This document shows positions 1 to 6,100 of a stretch of 7,523 nt of DNA, piece by piece (within the stretch, counting starts at the first letter, position 1; every line of letters begins with the position of its first letter). The notes below the pieces were generated by a model. It searched no databases. It was not told where the DNA came from and was given only the letters and a program-made list of their open reading frames with translations. Source of the stretch: an uncultured Prevotella sp. (lineage in GTDB: Bacteria; Bacteroidota; Bacteroidia; Bacteroidales; Bacteroidaceae). The stretch covers positions 1 to 7,523 of the forward strand of contig USCM01000085.1 of NCBI GenBank assembly GCA_900553155.1, given 5' to 3'. Position numbers and translations under genes: made by a program.

Positions 1-466
1 CCAGCAAGAACACTGAGATAAACTCGAAGGGCAATACATACTGATACTTCTCTGAGCCGAGGAGAGCCTCACCGATAGTCTGCATCGGTACCTCCTTGCC
101 TTCTACTGCGAGAGTCAAGAAGCCGTTCTTAAGCTGGATGCCAGCTACAGTCAACAAACCTACGATGCAGAGCAATGCACCCGAGAGGGCGCGGCTACCC
201 TTTACATGCTCAACCAAGCCCTGAAGAGTGCGCTTGCTTACGAGCTGCACGGCGAAGATATACATCATCACCATACCACCGGCGTAAACGCTAATCTGGG
301 CTGCACCAAGATAGGTGTAGTCGAGCAGGAAGTAGAGACCTGCCACTCCAAGGAGTACGAAAAGCAGGAATGTGATAGAACGCATGATGCGCTTTGTCAT
401 CACGCACATGACAGCCGAGCCAAGAATGACCACTGCCAAGATGCAAAACATTACTAAACTTGCCAT
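1..466 (-). CDS. nuoJ: NADH-quinone oxidoreductase subunit J (partial, 3' end off the left edge)
   Basis: NuoJ is a membrane subunit of complex I that sits between the antiporter-like subunits and the quinone-site module. 155 codons are visible from the ATG at 464-466. The start MASLVMFCILAVV begins a first membrane helix (about 3-23). A second helix (31-48) and the signature YLGAAQISVYAGGMVMMYIF (52-71) follow; this matches the NuoJ stretch GALEIIVYAG of E. coli, with Gln57 where E. coli has Glu55 (from memory). The last visible part, LPFEFISVFLL, corresponds to the final helix, so only some 15-25 residues should be missing. The gene starts 14 bp after the nuoI stop, and a GGAG lies in that gap about 10 nt before the ATG, one of the few Shine-Dalgarno-like sites here. 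nuoK, L, M and N would be expected beyond the left edge. Confidence 0.93.
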   Translation of the reverse strand, partial: MASLVMFCILAVVILGSAVMCVMTKRIMRSITFLLFVLLGVAGLYFLLDYTYLGAAQISVYAGGMVMMYIFAVQLVSKRTLQGLVEHVKGSRALSGALLCIVGLLTVAGIQLKNGFLTLAVEGKEVPMQTIGEALLGSEKYQYVLPFEFISVFLL

Positions 467-480
467 TGTTTTCTTACTCC

Positions 481-1017
481 TTATTTGGTTTTAGTGTTAA
501 ATGTTCCAATCTCGAAGTCGGCGCCGCCATCGATGATGTTAGGCAGCGAGCCTCCCTTGTAGTCCTCCTTGTCGAGGTGAAGCACAAGTGCCTCGCGGTC
601 GAACACCGAGTTCTCGAAATCGTTGACAAACTTGATTGCACCGAAGTTGCAGGCATTGACACAAAGCTCGCAGAACATGCAGTCGCCAAGGTCGTACTGA
701 TAGTCGACAAGCTGCTTTTTCTTCTTGCCAGTCTCCGGGTTCTCCACCATCTGCGATACAATCTTGATGGTGCCGTTCGGACAAGCCTTCTCGCAAAGTG
801 TACAAGCTGTACACTTAACCGCTCCGTTCTCGTCGCGGTTCATCACCAGTCTACCGCGGTGGCGGGCAGCGATGTGCAGTGTGGTCTTGCGGTTCTCGGG
901 ATACTGCTCAGTGCTCTTAGGTGTGAAGTACTCCTTCCAGGTTGTCTTCATACCTACAGCGAGAGTCTTGACAGCAGCTCCGATCTCTCCGAAATATGAT
1001 TTTTTGTTTTCTTCCAT
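481..1017 (-). CDS. nuoI: NADH-quinone oxidoreductase subunit I, 2x[4Fe-4S] ferredoxin-like
   Basis: NuoI carries the two 4Fe-4S clusters (N6a, N6b) that pass electrons towards cluster N2 in NuoB. The 178-residue product has two CxxCxxCxxxC motifs: Cys69, 72, 75, 79 (CTACTLCEKACP) and Cys113, 116, 119, 123 (CMFCELCVNACN). The second motif has Asn where the family usually has Pro after the last Cys. A Lys-rich loop (98-101) separates the motifs. The ATG at 1015-1017 (MEENKKSYFG) is chosen because it gives a clean 19-bp gap after nuoH and a normal NuoI N-terminus; an in-frame ATG at 1060-1062 would add 15 unrelated residues read from the nuoH end. It is followed by nuoJ. There is no Shine-Dalgarno site, only an A/T-rich leader. 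Confidence 0.95.
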   Translation of the reverse strand: MEENKKSYFGEIGAAVKTLAVGMKTTWKEYFTPKSTEQYPENRKTTLHIAARHRGRLVMNRDENGAVKCTACTLCEKACPNGTIKIVSQMVENPETGKKKKQLVDYQYDLGDCMFCELCVNACNFGAIKFVNDFENSVFDREALVLHLDKEDYKGGSLPNIIDGGADFEIGTFNTKTK

Positions 1018-1036
1018 TGTTCTTAATAAAGTGTTT

Positions 1037-2122
1037 TTAGAAGTGCCAACCGAATGCCACAACTACAGTCATGATAATCAAGTTGATAAGACACAAAGGC
1101 ATGAGGTATTTCCACTCGAGCTTAAGTATCTGGTCGATACGGAGGCGTGGGAAAGTCCAGCGCACCCACATAAGCAGCCATACCACGGCAAATGTCTTGC
1201 CGAGGAACCATACGATGCCCGGGATAAAGTTGAGGATGCCGTCTACAGCTTCAACGCCAATGTTGAACGGAGCCCAACCGCCAAGGAATACGGTGGTGGC
1301 GATACCTGATACTACGAAGAGGTTAAGATACTCGGCAAGGTAGTAGAAGCCGAATCCCATACCCGAATACTCAGTGTGATAACCAGCTGTAAGCTCCGAC
1401 TCAGCCTCTGCCAAGTCGAACGGGCCACGGTTGGCCTCGGCATTACCTGCCACGAGGAACACGATGAAGGCGATGATAGCCGGGATGTGTCCCTTGAAGA
1501 TAAGCCAGCCAAAGGCACCTGTCTGCGCCTCAACGATGCCGCTCACCTGCATTGTGCCGGTAAGCACAACAGCTGTGATAAGGCAGAGGGCGAGAGACAT
1601 CTCGTAAGAGATTAGCTGCACAGCACCACGCATAGCCGAAACCACCGAGTACTTGTTGTTAGAACCCCAACCTGCCATAAAGATACCTACGATGCCGATG
1701 CTCGAGATAGCCGACATAAGGAACACGCCTACATTGAAGTCGAGCACCTGTGCACCATTGTTCCAAGGCAGGAACGAGAAGGTACCTACAGAGGCAATAA
1801 TCACGAGGAACGGAGCCACATAGTAGAGCACCTTGTCGGCGCCGTCAACCGAGAAGATCTCCTTGATGAGCATCTTCAGCACGTCGGCGAACACCTGGAA
1901 CACGCCCCAAGGACCTACACGCATCGGGCCAAGACGGCACTGGAAGTAGGCGCAGACCTTACGCTCCATGAAGATCAAGATGATGGCGAGGATGGCGTAA
2001 CCAGCAAGGATGCCCACACCAACCAAGATACACTCGATCAGTATTGTCCAGAAATCTCCCAGTCCGCAGGTCACTGCGAGGAGATTGTGGAACCAGTTTG
2101 TTACTATACTAAAGTCAAACAT
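1037..2122 (-). CDS. nuoH: NADH-quinone oxidoreductase subunit H
   Basis: NuoH is the membrane subunit that forms the quinone chamber with NuoD and NuoB and links it to the proton channels. The product is 361 residues, near the usual length, with about eight membrane helices. Family signatures visible are MERKVCAYFQCRLGPMRVGP (52-71; ERR/K followed by RxGPxRVGP), the long loop NRGPFDLAEAESELTAGYHT (231-250) rich in conserved acidic residues, YYLAEYLNLF (260-269), and the C-terminal RWTFPRLRIDQ (321-331). It lies downstream of nuoCD across a 132-bp gap that contains a repeat element, and 19 bp upstream of nuoI. The ATG at 2120-2122 follows an A-rich leader typical of Bacteroidetes with no Shine-Dalgarno site. 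Confidence 0.96.
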   Translation of the reverse strand: MFDFSIVTNWFHNLLAVTCGLGDFWTILIECILVGVGILAGYAILAIILIFMERKVCAYFQCRLGPMRVGPWGVFQVFADVLKMLIKEIFSVDGADKVLYYVAPFLVIIASVGTFSFLPWNNGAQVLDFNVGVFLMSAISSIGIVGIFMAGWGSNNKYSVVSAMRGAVQLISYEMSLALCLITAVVLTGTMQVSGIVEAQTGAFGWLIFKGHIPAIIAFIVFLVAGNAEANRGPFDLAEAESELTAGYHTEYSGMGFGFYYLAEYLNLFVVSGIATTVFLGGWAPFNIGVEAVDGILNFIPGIVWFLGKTFAVVWLLMWVRWTFPRLRIDQILKLEWKYLMPLCLINLIIMTVVVAFGWHF

Positions 2123-2142
2123 TTTGTTTATTTTTGATTTTT

Positions 2143-2253
2143 GAATTATGAGTTTGGAATTTTAATTACGAGTTACGAATTACGAAAATCTTAACTCCAA
2201 ATTGCGTTTAACGCAACCAATTCCTAATTCCTAATTCCCAATTCCTAATTCAT
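2143..2253. repeat. Intergenic inverted repeat made of 7-bp units, with a central hairpin
   Basis: This fills most of the 132-bp gap between nuoCD and nuoH. The right arm (2219-2253) is five tandem heptads of the form AATTCCT (variants AATTCCC and AATTCAT). The left arm (2143-2184) has six heptads whose best copies are AATTACG, AGTTACG, AATTACG. Read on the opposite strand the right arm gives AGGAATT/AATTAGG units, so the two arms are imperfect inverted copies with the same 7-bp period. Between them lies a perfect hairpin, TTGCGT-tta-ACGCAA (2202-2216). No TAnnTTTG box was found facing nuoH. As it lies inside an operon it should be transcribed and could fold into a long weak stem. Similar AT-rich short repeats are, as I recall, scattered in Prevotella-type genomes; that is not shown here. 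Confidence 0.7.
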
Positions 2254-2254
2254 C

Positions 2255-3826
2255 CTATCTGTCGATGTCAGGGATAACGAAGTCGATAGCCGCACCGGTG
2301 GTGATGAGGTCGGCAATCTTCTGTCCGCGAAGCATCGGATCGAGAGCACCTGTAAGAGTCAAGCCCATCGGACGCATCTTCATACGGTATGGACTCTTGT
2401 CGCCCTTTGAGTCGAGATATACACCAAACTCGCCGCTGGCTCCCTCAACCGAGAAGTACCACTGTCCCTCTGGAACCTTGATGATAGGCTTCTGCTTGAT
2501 GTAGAAGTCGCCTGCCGGAATGTTGTCGATAAGCTGCTCGATGATGTTCAAGCTCTGGTAAAGCTCCTTGATGTGGCAGTAGTAGCGGTCCATAGAGTCG
2601 CAACCGGTCATGGTTATCTCCTCCCACTCCACCTTGTCGTAGAGGTCGTACGGATGACGCTTACGGGTATCGTTCTTCCAACCTGCGGCACGTCCTGCAG
2701 GACCTGTAACGCCGTAGTTGATACAATCCTCAAGCCCCATCGGACCAACGCCAACCAATCGGTTGTGTGTGATAACGTTGTCGCCAAACACGTCAAGGTA
2801 CTCCTGAATCATCGGACGCAGATACTTGCAGAGCTTCTTAGTGTTCTCTACAAACTTCGGGTCGATATCAGCCTGAAGTCCGCCGATGCGGTAGTAGTTC
2901 TGTATAAGGCGTCCACCTGTTGTCTCCTCCATAACGTTGAGCACGTGCTCGCGGTCGCGCATACAGTAGAGGAATGCAGTCAAGGCACCCAAGTCCTGTG
3001 CTGTACAACCGAGGTACAGCAAGTGGCTGTCTATACGCTGCAGCTCGTCCATGATGGTACGGATGTAGTGGATGCGGTCTGAAAGCTCAATGCCCATACC
3101 CTCCTCTATCACGCCTACAAGAGCGTGGCGGTGCATCATAGCCGAGAGGTAGTTCAAGCGGTCGGTCAAGGCAAGTGTCTGTGGATAAGTCATACCCTCC
3201 CACATCTTCTCTATGCCACGGTGTATATATCCGAGGTGAGGATAAACACGCTTAACCTTCTCGCCGTCGAGCACAGTCTGCAAGCGCAGCACACCGTGTG
3301 TAGACGGGTGGTTAGGACCGATGTTCACCACAAAGTCGTCGTCGTCGAACAAGCGCTTCTTGGTAGCAACCAAGTGGCCGTCCTCGTCAAGCGAGTATTC
3401 TACGGTGTAGTCGCTCTCCGGCTCGTCTGTCAACGGGAACTGGTTTGCCTCCGGGCTCATGTCAAAGTCCTTGCGCAATGGGTAGCCGTTGAAGTCGGTA
3501 CGGAGGAAGAGACGGCGCATATCGGGATGACCGAGGAACTTGATGCCTACAAAGTCAAACACCTCACGCTCAAGCAGTTCTGCCGACTTCCAAAGGTTTA
3601 TGACAGTAGGTACAACGTCGCTGCCGTCTACCTTCTTGGCAATAGTCTTGACAGAGCAACGCTCGTTGTTGTCGGTATTCTCAAGGATGTAGATACATCC
3701 GTAGCCTTCCTCGCCGAAGTCCTCGCCGATGATGGTAACAAGGTAGTCGAAATGTTTCTGGTTCTTCAGTTTCGACATCTCACTCGCAAAATTGTCAAAT
3801 GAGAGTACAATGTTTTCAAGTTTCAT
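2255..3826 (-). CDS. nuoCD: NADH-quinone oxidoreductase subunits C and D, fused
   Basis: This 523-residue protein joins NuoC (about 1-150) and the 49-kDa subunit NuoD (about 160-523) by an acidic linker (DDDDF at 161-165). NuoD forms the quinone pocket against NuoB. The NuoC part has the signature ELLEREVFDFVG (83-94), followed by RTDFNGYPLRKDF (109-121). The NuoD part has NIGPNHPSTHG (168-178), with the pocket histidines at 173 and 177, then HLGYIHRGIEKMWEG (197-211), YRIGGL (312-317) and the terminal DFVIPDIDR. The motif usually written VE(A/G)P(R/K)GE(F/L)G reads VEGASGEFG at 460-468, without the basic residue. Fused nuoCD also occurs in E. coli and several Bacteroidetes. It starts 18 bp after nuoB, at the ATG 3824-3826, behind the weak purine run AAGG. 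Confidence 0.96.
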   Translation of the reverse strand: MKLENIVLSFDNFASEMSKLKNQKHFDYLVTIIGEDFGEEGYGCIYILENTDNNERCSVKTIAKKVDGSDVVPTVINLWKSAELLEREVFDFVGIKFLGHPDMRRLFLRTDFNGYPLRKDFDMSPEANQFPLTDEPESDYTVEYSLDEDGHLVATKKRLFDDDDFVVNIGPNHPSTHGVLRLQTVLDGEKVKRVYPHLGYIHRGIEKMWEGMTYPQTLALTDRLNYLSAMMHRHALVGVIEEGMGIELSDRIHYIRTIMDELQRIDSHLLYLGCTAQDLGALTAFLYCMRDREHVLNVMEETTGGRLIQNYYRIGGLQADIDPKFVENTKKLCKYLRPMIQEYLDVFGDNVITHNRLVGVGPMGLEDCINYGVTGPAGRAAGWKNDTRKRHPYDLYDKVEWEEITMTGCDSMDRYYCHIKELYQSLNIIEQLIDNIPAGDFYIKQKPIIKVPEGQWYFSVEGASGEFGVYLDSKGDKSPYRMKMRPMGLTLTGALDPMLRGQKIADLITTGAAIDFVIPDIDR

Positions 3827-3844
3827 ATCTTATACCTTATTATA

Positions 3845-4567
3845 TTAATCAGTTAGACCTTTCTTTGCGTCGAAGCCTTCCGGCACCTCGTTCACGACGA
3901 TAGTCTCCTTATTGCCATTGAGCTTCTCGCTTGCAAGAGCCTCGTTGCTCAAGCCGTGCAAGCCACCCTTCGACATAGAGAGTGCCTTCTCCTCGCTGTT
4001 CATCTTGTGGTTGGCACCACCGAAGAACTTCTCAACCTTAACCTTACGCTGAAGCTGCATCATACCATAGAGGATAGCCTCTGGACGTGGAGGACAGCAC
4101 GGAACGTAAACGTCTACCGGAACAATCTCCGAGATACCGCGTACCACGTTGTACGAGTTCTTGAACGGACCGCCAGAGATAGCGCAACCGCCTACAGCTA
4201 CTACATACTTAGGCTCAGCCATCTCGTCATACAGACGCTTGAAGACAGGAGCCATCTTGTTGGTGATGGTACCGGCACACATGATGAGGTCGGCCTGACG
4301 TGGAGAGTTACGTGTTACCTCGAAGCCGAAGCGCGAGAAGTCGTAGCGGGCGCAACCCACTGCCATAAACTCGATACCACAGCACGATGTACCAAAGGTT
4401 AATGACCACAACGAGTTGGAACGGCCCCAGTTGATAGCCTGGTCTAACGAGCCAACAATAACATTGACGCCTCCTTCATGAAGCTCGTCTACGATCTTCT
4501 CAAGGCCCTTATTGTCCTTGAACTCATCGTAAGGAATACTCTTGATGACAGGTTTTCTTACTTCCAT
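3845..4567 (-). CDS. nuoB: NADH-quinone oxidoreductase subunit B (cluster N2)
   Basis: NuoB holds cluster N2, the last iron-sulfur cluster before quinone. In the 240-residue product the four ligands are visible: tandem Cys62-Cys63 in GTSCCGIEFM, Cys128 in VGGCAISGGP, and Cys158 in the motif before PPRPEA. That last motif reads VPCCPPRPEA, so an extra Cys157 replaces the usual Gly next to a ligand. NSPRQADLIM (87-96) is the family signature. The core ends near residue 184; the remaining 55 residues are a polar tail with no recognised fold. The ATG at 4565-4567 (MEVRKPVIKS) is chosen by similarity to remembered Bacteroides NuoB starts. It overlaps the nuoA stop by 10 bp, and AAGGAG lies 7 nt upstream. 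An ATG seven codons earlier (4586-4588) is the alternative. Confidence 0.95.
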   Translation of the reverse strand: MEVRKPVIKSIPYDEFKDNKGLEKIVDELHEGGVNVIVGSLDQAINWGRSNSLWSLTFGTSCCGIEFMAVGCARYDFSRFGFEVTRNSPRQADLIMCAGTITNKMAPVFKRLYDEMAEPKYVVAVGGCAISGGPFKNSYNVVRGISEIVPVDVYVPCCPPRPEAILYGMMQLQRKVKVEKFFGGANHKMNSEEKALSMSKGGLHGLSNEALASEKLNGNKETIVVNEVPEGFDAKKGLTD

Positions 4568-4908
4568 TCCAACGCTCCTTTCCGCCATGCGTATGCAAGG
4601 CCAAATACCAATACCAGCATAAAGAAGCCTACGCTCGCAAGCGCCATGGCTCCAAACTGCTTGACAACCACTGCCCAGGGGTAGAGGAATAGTGTCTCAA
4701 TGTCGAACATCAGGAAAAGGATGGCAAAGAGGTAGTAGCCCACGTGTACCGGAATCCATGAGGTTCCACGCGTAGGAATACCACACTCAAAAGGCTGACC
4801 CTTGACCGGGTTGTACGAACGGGGACCTACGAGTTTTGCAACCACGTATGCACCTACCACCAATACAACAGCCGTCAAAATGACTGTGATTAATAAGATA
4901 AAATCCAT
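4558..4908 (-). CDS. nuoA: NADH-quinone oxidoreductase subunit A
   Basis: NuoA is the small membrane subunit next to NuoH and NuoJ at the entrance of the quinone site. The product is 116 residues with three membrane helices (about 3-27, 57-78, 87-108). The loop after helix 1 has FECGIPTRG (40-48), the ECG motif of the quinone-proximal loop, and helix 2 carries the conserved acids in FDIETLFLYPWA (68-79; Asp69 and Glu71). The C-terminus GALEWK matches the usual GALDW ending. It is the first gene of the operon: divergent lysO lies upstream, and nuoB overlaps its last 10 bp. The ATG at 4906-4908 follows an A/T-rich leader without a Shine-Dalgarno site. Confidence 0.96.
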   Translation of the reverse strand: MDFILLITVILTAVVLVVGAYVVAKLVGPRSYNPVKGQPFECGIPTRGTSWIPVHVGYYLFAILFLMFDIETLFLYPWAVVVKQFGAMALASVGFFMLVLVFGLAYAWRKGALEWK

Positions 4909-4934
4909 AAAATTTATTAAAACAATTTGTTTCT

Positions 4935-4972
4935 TTCTACGTAGAATACCGCTAAGTATTCGAATTGCAATT
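4935..4972. promoter_or_regulatory. Cluster of three dyads in the nuo leader
   Basis: Three symmetric elements lie almost end to end between the candidate nuo promoter and nuoA. They are the perfect palindrome TTCTACGTAGAA (4935-4946), the inverted repeat AATAC-N6-GTATT (4945-4960) and the perfect palindrome AATTGCAATT (4963-4972). They would sit at or just downstream of the transcription start, where a bound repressor could block nuo transcription, or they could fold in the leader RNA. No regulator can be named from the sequence. Confidence 0.45.
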
Positions 4973-4981
4973 TTCAGTTTG

Positions 4982-4989
4982 CAAAGTTA
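4982..4989 (-). promoter_or_regulatory. Candidate -7 box of the nuo operon promoter
   Basis: On the minus strand this reads TAACTTTG, an exact match to the Bacteroidetes primary-sigma -7 consensus TAnnTTTG. It lies 73 bp before the nuoA ATG, giving a leader of roughly 60-70 nt. At the expected 19-21 bp further upstream (about 5009-5014) there is no good TTTG; only TTCT/TCTT-like sequence is present. The -33 element is therefore weak or absent. Confidence 0.45.
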
Positions 4990-5040
4990 GCAATAAATAT
5001 TGGATTGATAAGAAGATTTAAAGAAAATATATTAAAAGGA

Positions 5041-5073
5041 TTTAATAAGAGTGACAAAAAAGCACTAACTTTG
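5041..5073 (+). promoter_or_regulatory. Candidate lysO promoter (TTTA-N21-TAACTTTG)
   Basis: The plus strand has TAACTTTG at 5066-5073, a perfect TAnnTTTG -7 box, with TTTA (5041-5044) as a -33-like element 21 bp upstream. Transcription would begin near 5078-5082, giving a leader of about 90 nt before the lysO start. The -7 box lies inside a 9-bp inverted repeat, described separately. Confidence 0.5.
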
Positions 5074-5082
5074 TAGTGCTTT
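5059..5082. promoter_or_regulatory. Operator-like inverted repeat around the lysO -7 box
   Basis: A perfect inverted repeat, AAAGCACTA-acttTG-TAGTGCTTT (arms 5059-5067 and 5074-5082), is centred on the candidate -7 box. A dimeric regulator bound here would cover the -7 region and the start site, so repression is the simplest reading. Because only the right arm would be in the transcript, an RNA hairpin at this site is less likely than a DNA operator. Confidence 0.5.
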
Positions 5083-5116
5083 AACAAATCAAGGGATTAT
5101 AATCAACAATAATTTC

Positions 5117-5164
5117 GCATGTCTTCCACATGCTGTCATGTAAACGAGTAAACAAGTAAACAAG
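5117..5164 (+). promoter_or_regulatory. lysO leader: hairpin and tandem 8-bp repeats before the start codon
   Basis: The lysO leader has a perfect 6-bp stem GCATGT-cttcc-ACATGC (5117-5133). It is followed by three tandem 8-bp units, TAAACGAG, TAAACAAG and TAAACAAG (5141-5164), that end four bases before the ATG. The repeats form the A-rich stretch where Bacteroidetes ribosomes usually bind. A change in unit number would move the hairpin relative to the start codon. Confidence 0.4.
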
Positions 5165-5168
5165 AAAA

Positions 5169-5468
5169 ATGTTTGTAGTAATATTGTTTATATTTCTTGG
5201 CATAGGCTTAGGCTATACCCTACGCACAAGAAGTGCTTTTGCGGCTCGCCTTCGAGCCATCAACATCTGTAACTCCAAAATAACGACGTGGCTTATATGG
5301 CTGCTGCTCTTCATGCTTGGAATCGAAGTGGGAAGCAACGACCAGATTATCTCTGCCTTGCCTACACTTGGTGTGGAGGCAATGGTGCTGTCGGTATTTG
5401 CCACATTGGGCAGCTGCGTCTTGGCATGGGCTTTGTGGAAAACTACGAAGGGAGAAAACGCACGATGA
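5169..5468 (+). CDS. lysO: LysO-family lysine exporter, N-terminal half (split gene)
   Basis: This 99-residue membrane protein matches the N-terminal half of LysO (YbjE), the lysine exporter of the E. coli inner membrane. It has three hydrophobic segments (about 2-17, 40-53, 68-91). The stretch LLLFMLGIEVGSNDQI (45-60) aligns with the E. coli segment around FFMGISLAFLDNL; Asp58 falls on the acidic residue reported as essential there (Asp46, from memory). It ends at the TGA 5466-5468 and shares ATGA with the downstream gene, so the two halves should be translated together and assemble into one transporter. The start ATG at 5169 follows A-rich repeats. The ATGA join argues for a true gene split rather than a sequencing frameshift. 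Split LysO is, as I recall, frequent in Bacteroidetes. Confidence 0.8.
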   Translation: MFVVILFIFLGIGLGYTLRTRSAFAARLRAINICNSKITTWLIWLLLFMLGIEVGSNDQIISALPTLGVEAMVLSVFATLGSCVLAWALWKTTKGENAR

Positions 5469-6091
5469 AAGGAAGCCTGATAGTAGTAGGATTCTTCGTC
5501 CTTGGAGTGCTTGCAGGCCGCAGCGGCTGCATGCCGGCATGGGTGCTCAACAGCACCACCAGCTTTGTAGCGCTATGTGCCTTGCTGCTTTGCGTAGGCA
5601 TAGGCATTGGCCTCAACCCCGACATGAAGAACGACATCAAGAGTCTCAGCCCACGTCTTGCCCTCCTGCCCTTAGTCACCATCCTCGGTTCGTGGATGGG
5701 AGCCATGGCTGCATACCTGCTTATGAGCAACGACGTGTGCTCCATTCTGCACCACCGCAGTCTTACCGACTGCCTCGCCGTCGACAGCGGCTTTGCCTAC
5801 TATTCGCTGTCGAGCATCTTCATAACCGAGTATCGTGGCGCCGAGCTTGGCACCATCGCCTTGCTTGCCAACATCATACGCGAGATGATTACCCTCTTGC
5901 TCACCCCGCTCATCGCCAAGCGGTTCGGTCCGCTTGCGCCCATATCATCCGGCGGCGCCACCACAATGGACACCACCCTGCCCATCATCACCCAGTCGGT
6001 TGGCCAGCGCTACGTAGCCCTCAGCATCTACCACGGCTTCGTTACCGACTTCACCGTGCCCTTCCTCGTAACTATGTGGTGCACAATTTAA
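5465..6091 (+). CDS. lysO: LysO-family lysine exporter, C-terminal half (split gene)
   Basis: This 208-residue product is the C-terminal half of LysO, which exports lysine and its toxic analogues. It starts at ATG 5465 within the ATGA overlap; a GGGAG lies about 11 nt upstream. Hydrophobic segments are near 4-18, 33-50, 65-86, 125-150 and 186-205. Conserved blocks are DSGFAYYSLSSIFITEYRG (107-125), the helix LANIIREM (134-141) with Glu140 at the place of the second reported essential acid (Glu233 of E. coli, from memory), and GGATTMDTTLPIITQSVG (163-180). A short Cys/His-bearing stretch (NDVCSILHHRSLTDC, 89-103) precedes the first block. The gene is richer in G and C than the DNA after it. 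Its stop is followed within 10 bp by the toxin-antitoxin promoter, and I see no clear terminator between them. Confidence 0.88.
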   Translation: MKGSLIVVGFFVLGVLAGRSGCMPAWVLNSTTSFVALCALLLCVGIGIGLNPDMKNDIKSLSPRLALLPLVTILGSWMGAMAAYLLMSNDVCSILHHRSLTDCLAVDSGFAYYSLSSIFITEYRGAELGTIALLANIIREMITLLLTPLIAKRFGPLAPISSGGATTMDTTLPIITQSVGQRYVALSIYHGFVTDFTVPFLVTMWCTI

Positions 6092-6100
6092 TGCTAAACA

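Noticed and set aside
1018..1062. A start for nuoI 15 codons upstream of the chosen one.
   Set aside because: The added residues are read from the nuoH 3' end and gap, and would create a 26-bp overlap; the chosen start gives a normal NuoI N-terminus.
460..1309. Long plus-strand open frames opposite nuoI and nuoH, and similar ones opposite nuoCD and nuoB.
   Set aside because: They mirror strongly recognisable minus-strand genes, have no family signature, and arise from the low stop content of the opposite strand.
2123..2254. An internal promoter for nuoH in the nuoCD-nuoH gap.
   Set aside because: No TAnnTTTG box facing nuoH was found in the gap.
4568..4588. A start for nuoB seven codons upstream.
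   Set aside because: The downstream ATG gives the N-terminus expected for Bacteroides-type NuoB and has AAGGAG at good spacing. The longer form cannot be excluded.
5098..5103. A TATAAT sequence upstream of lysO.
   Set aside because: Bacteroidetes primary sigma factor uses TAnnTTTG; a perfect such box lies just upstream.
5288..5464. An upstream extension of the C-terminal LysO gene in its own frame.
   Set aside because: This stretch lies out of frame over the real N-terminal half, which has the LysO residues; the ATGA overlap at 5465 is the sensible start.
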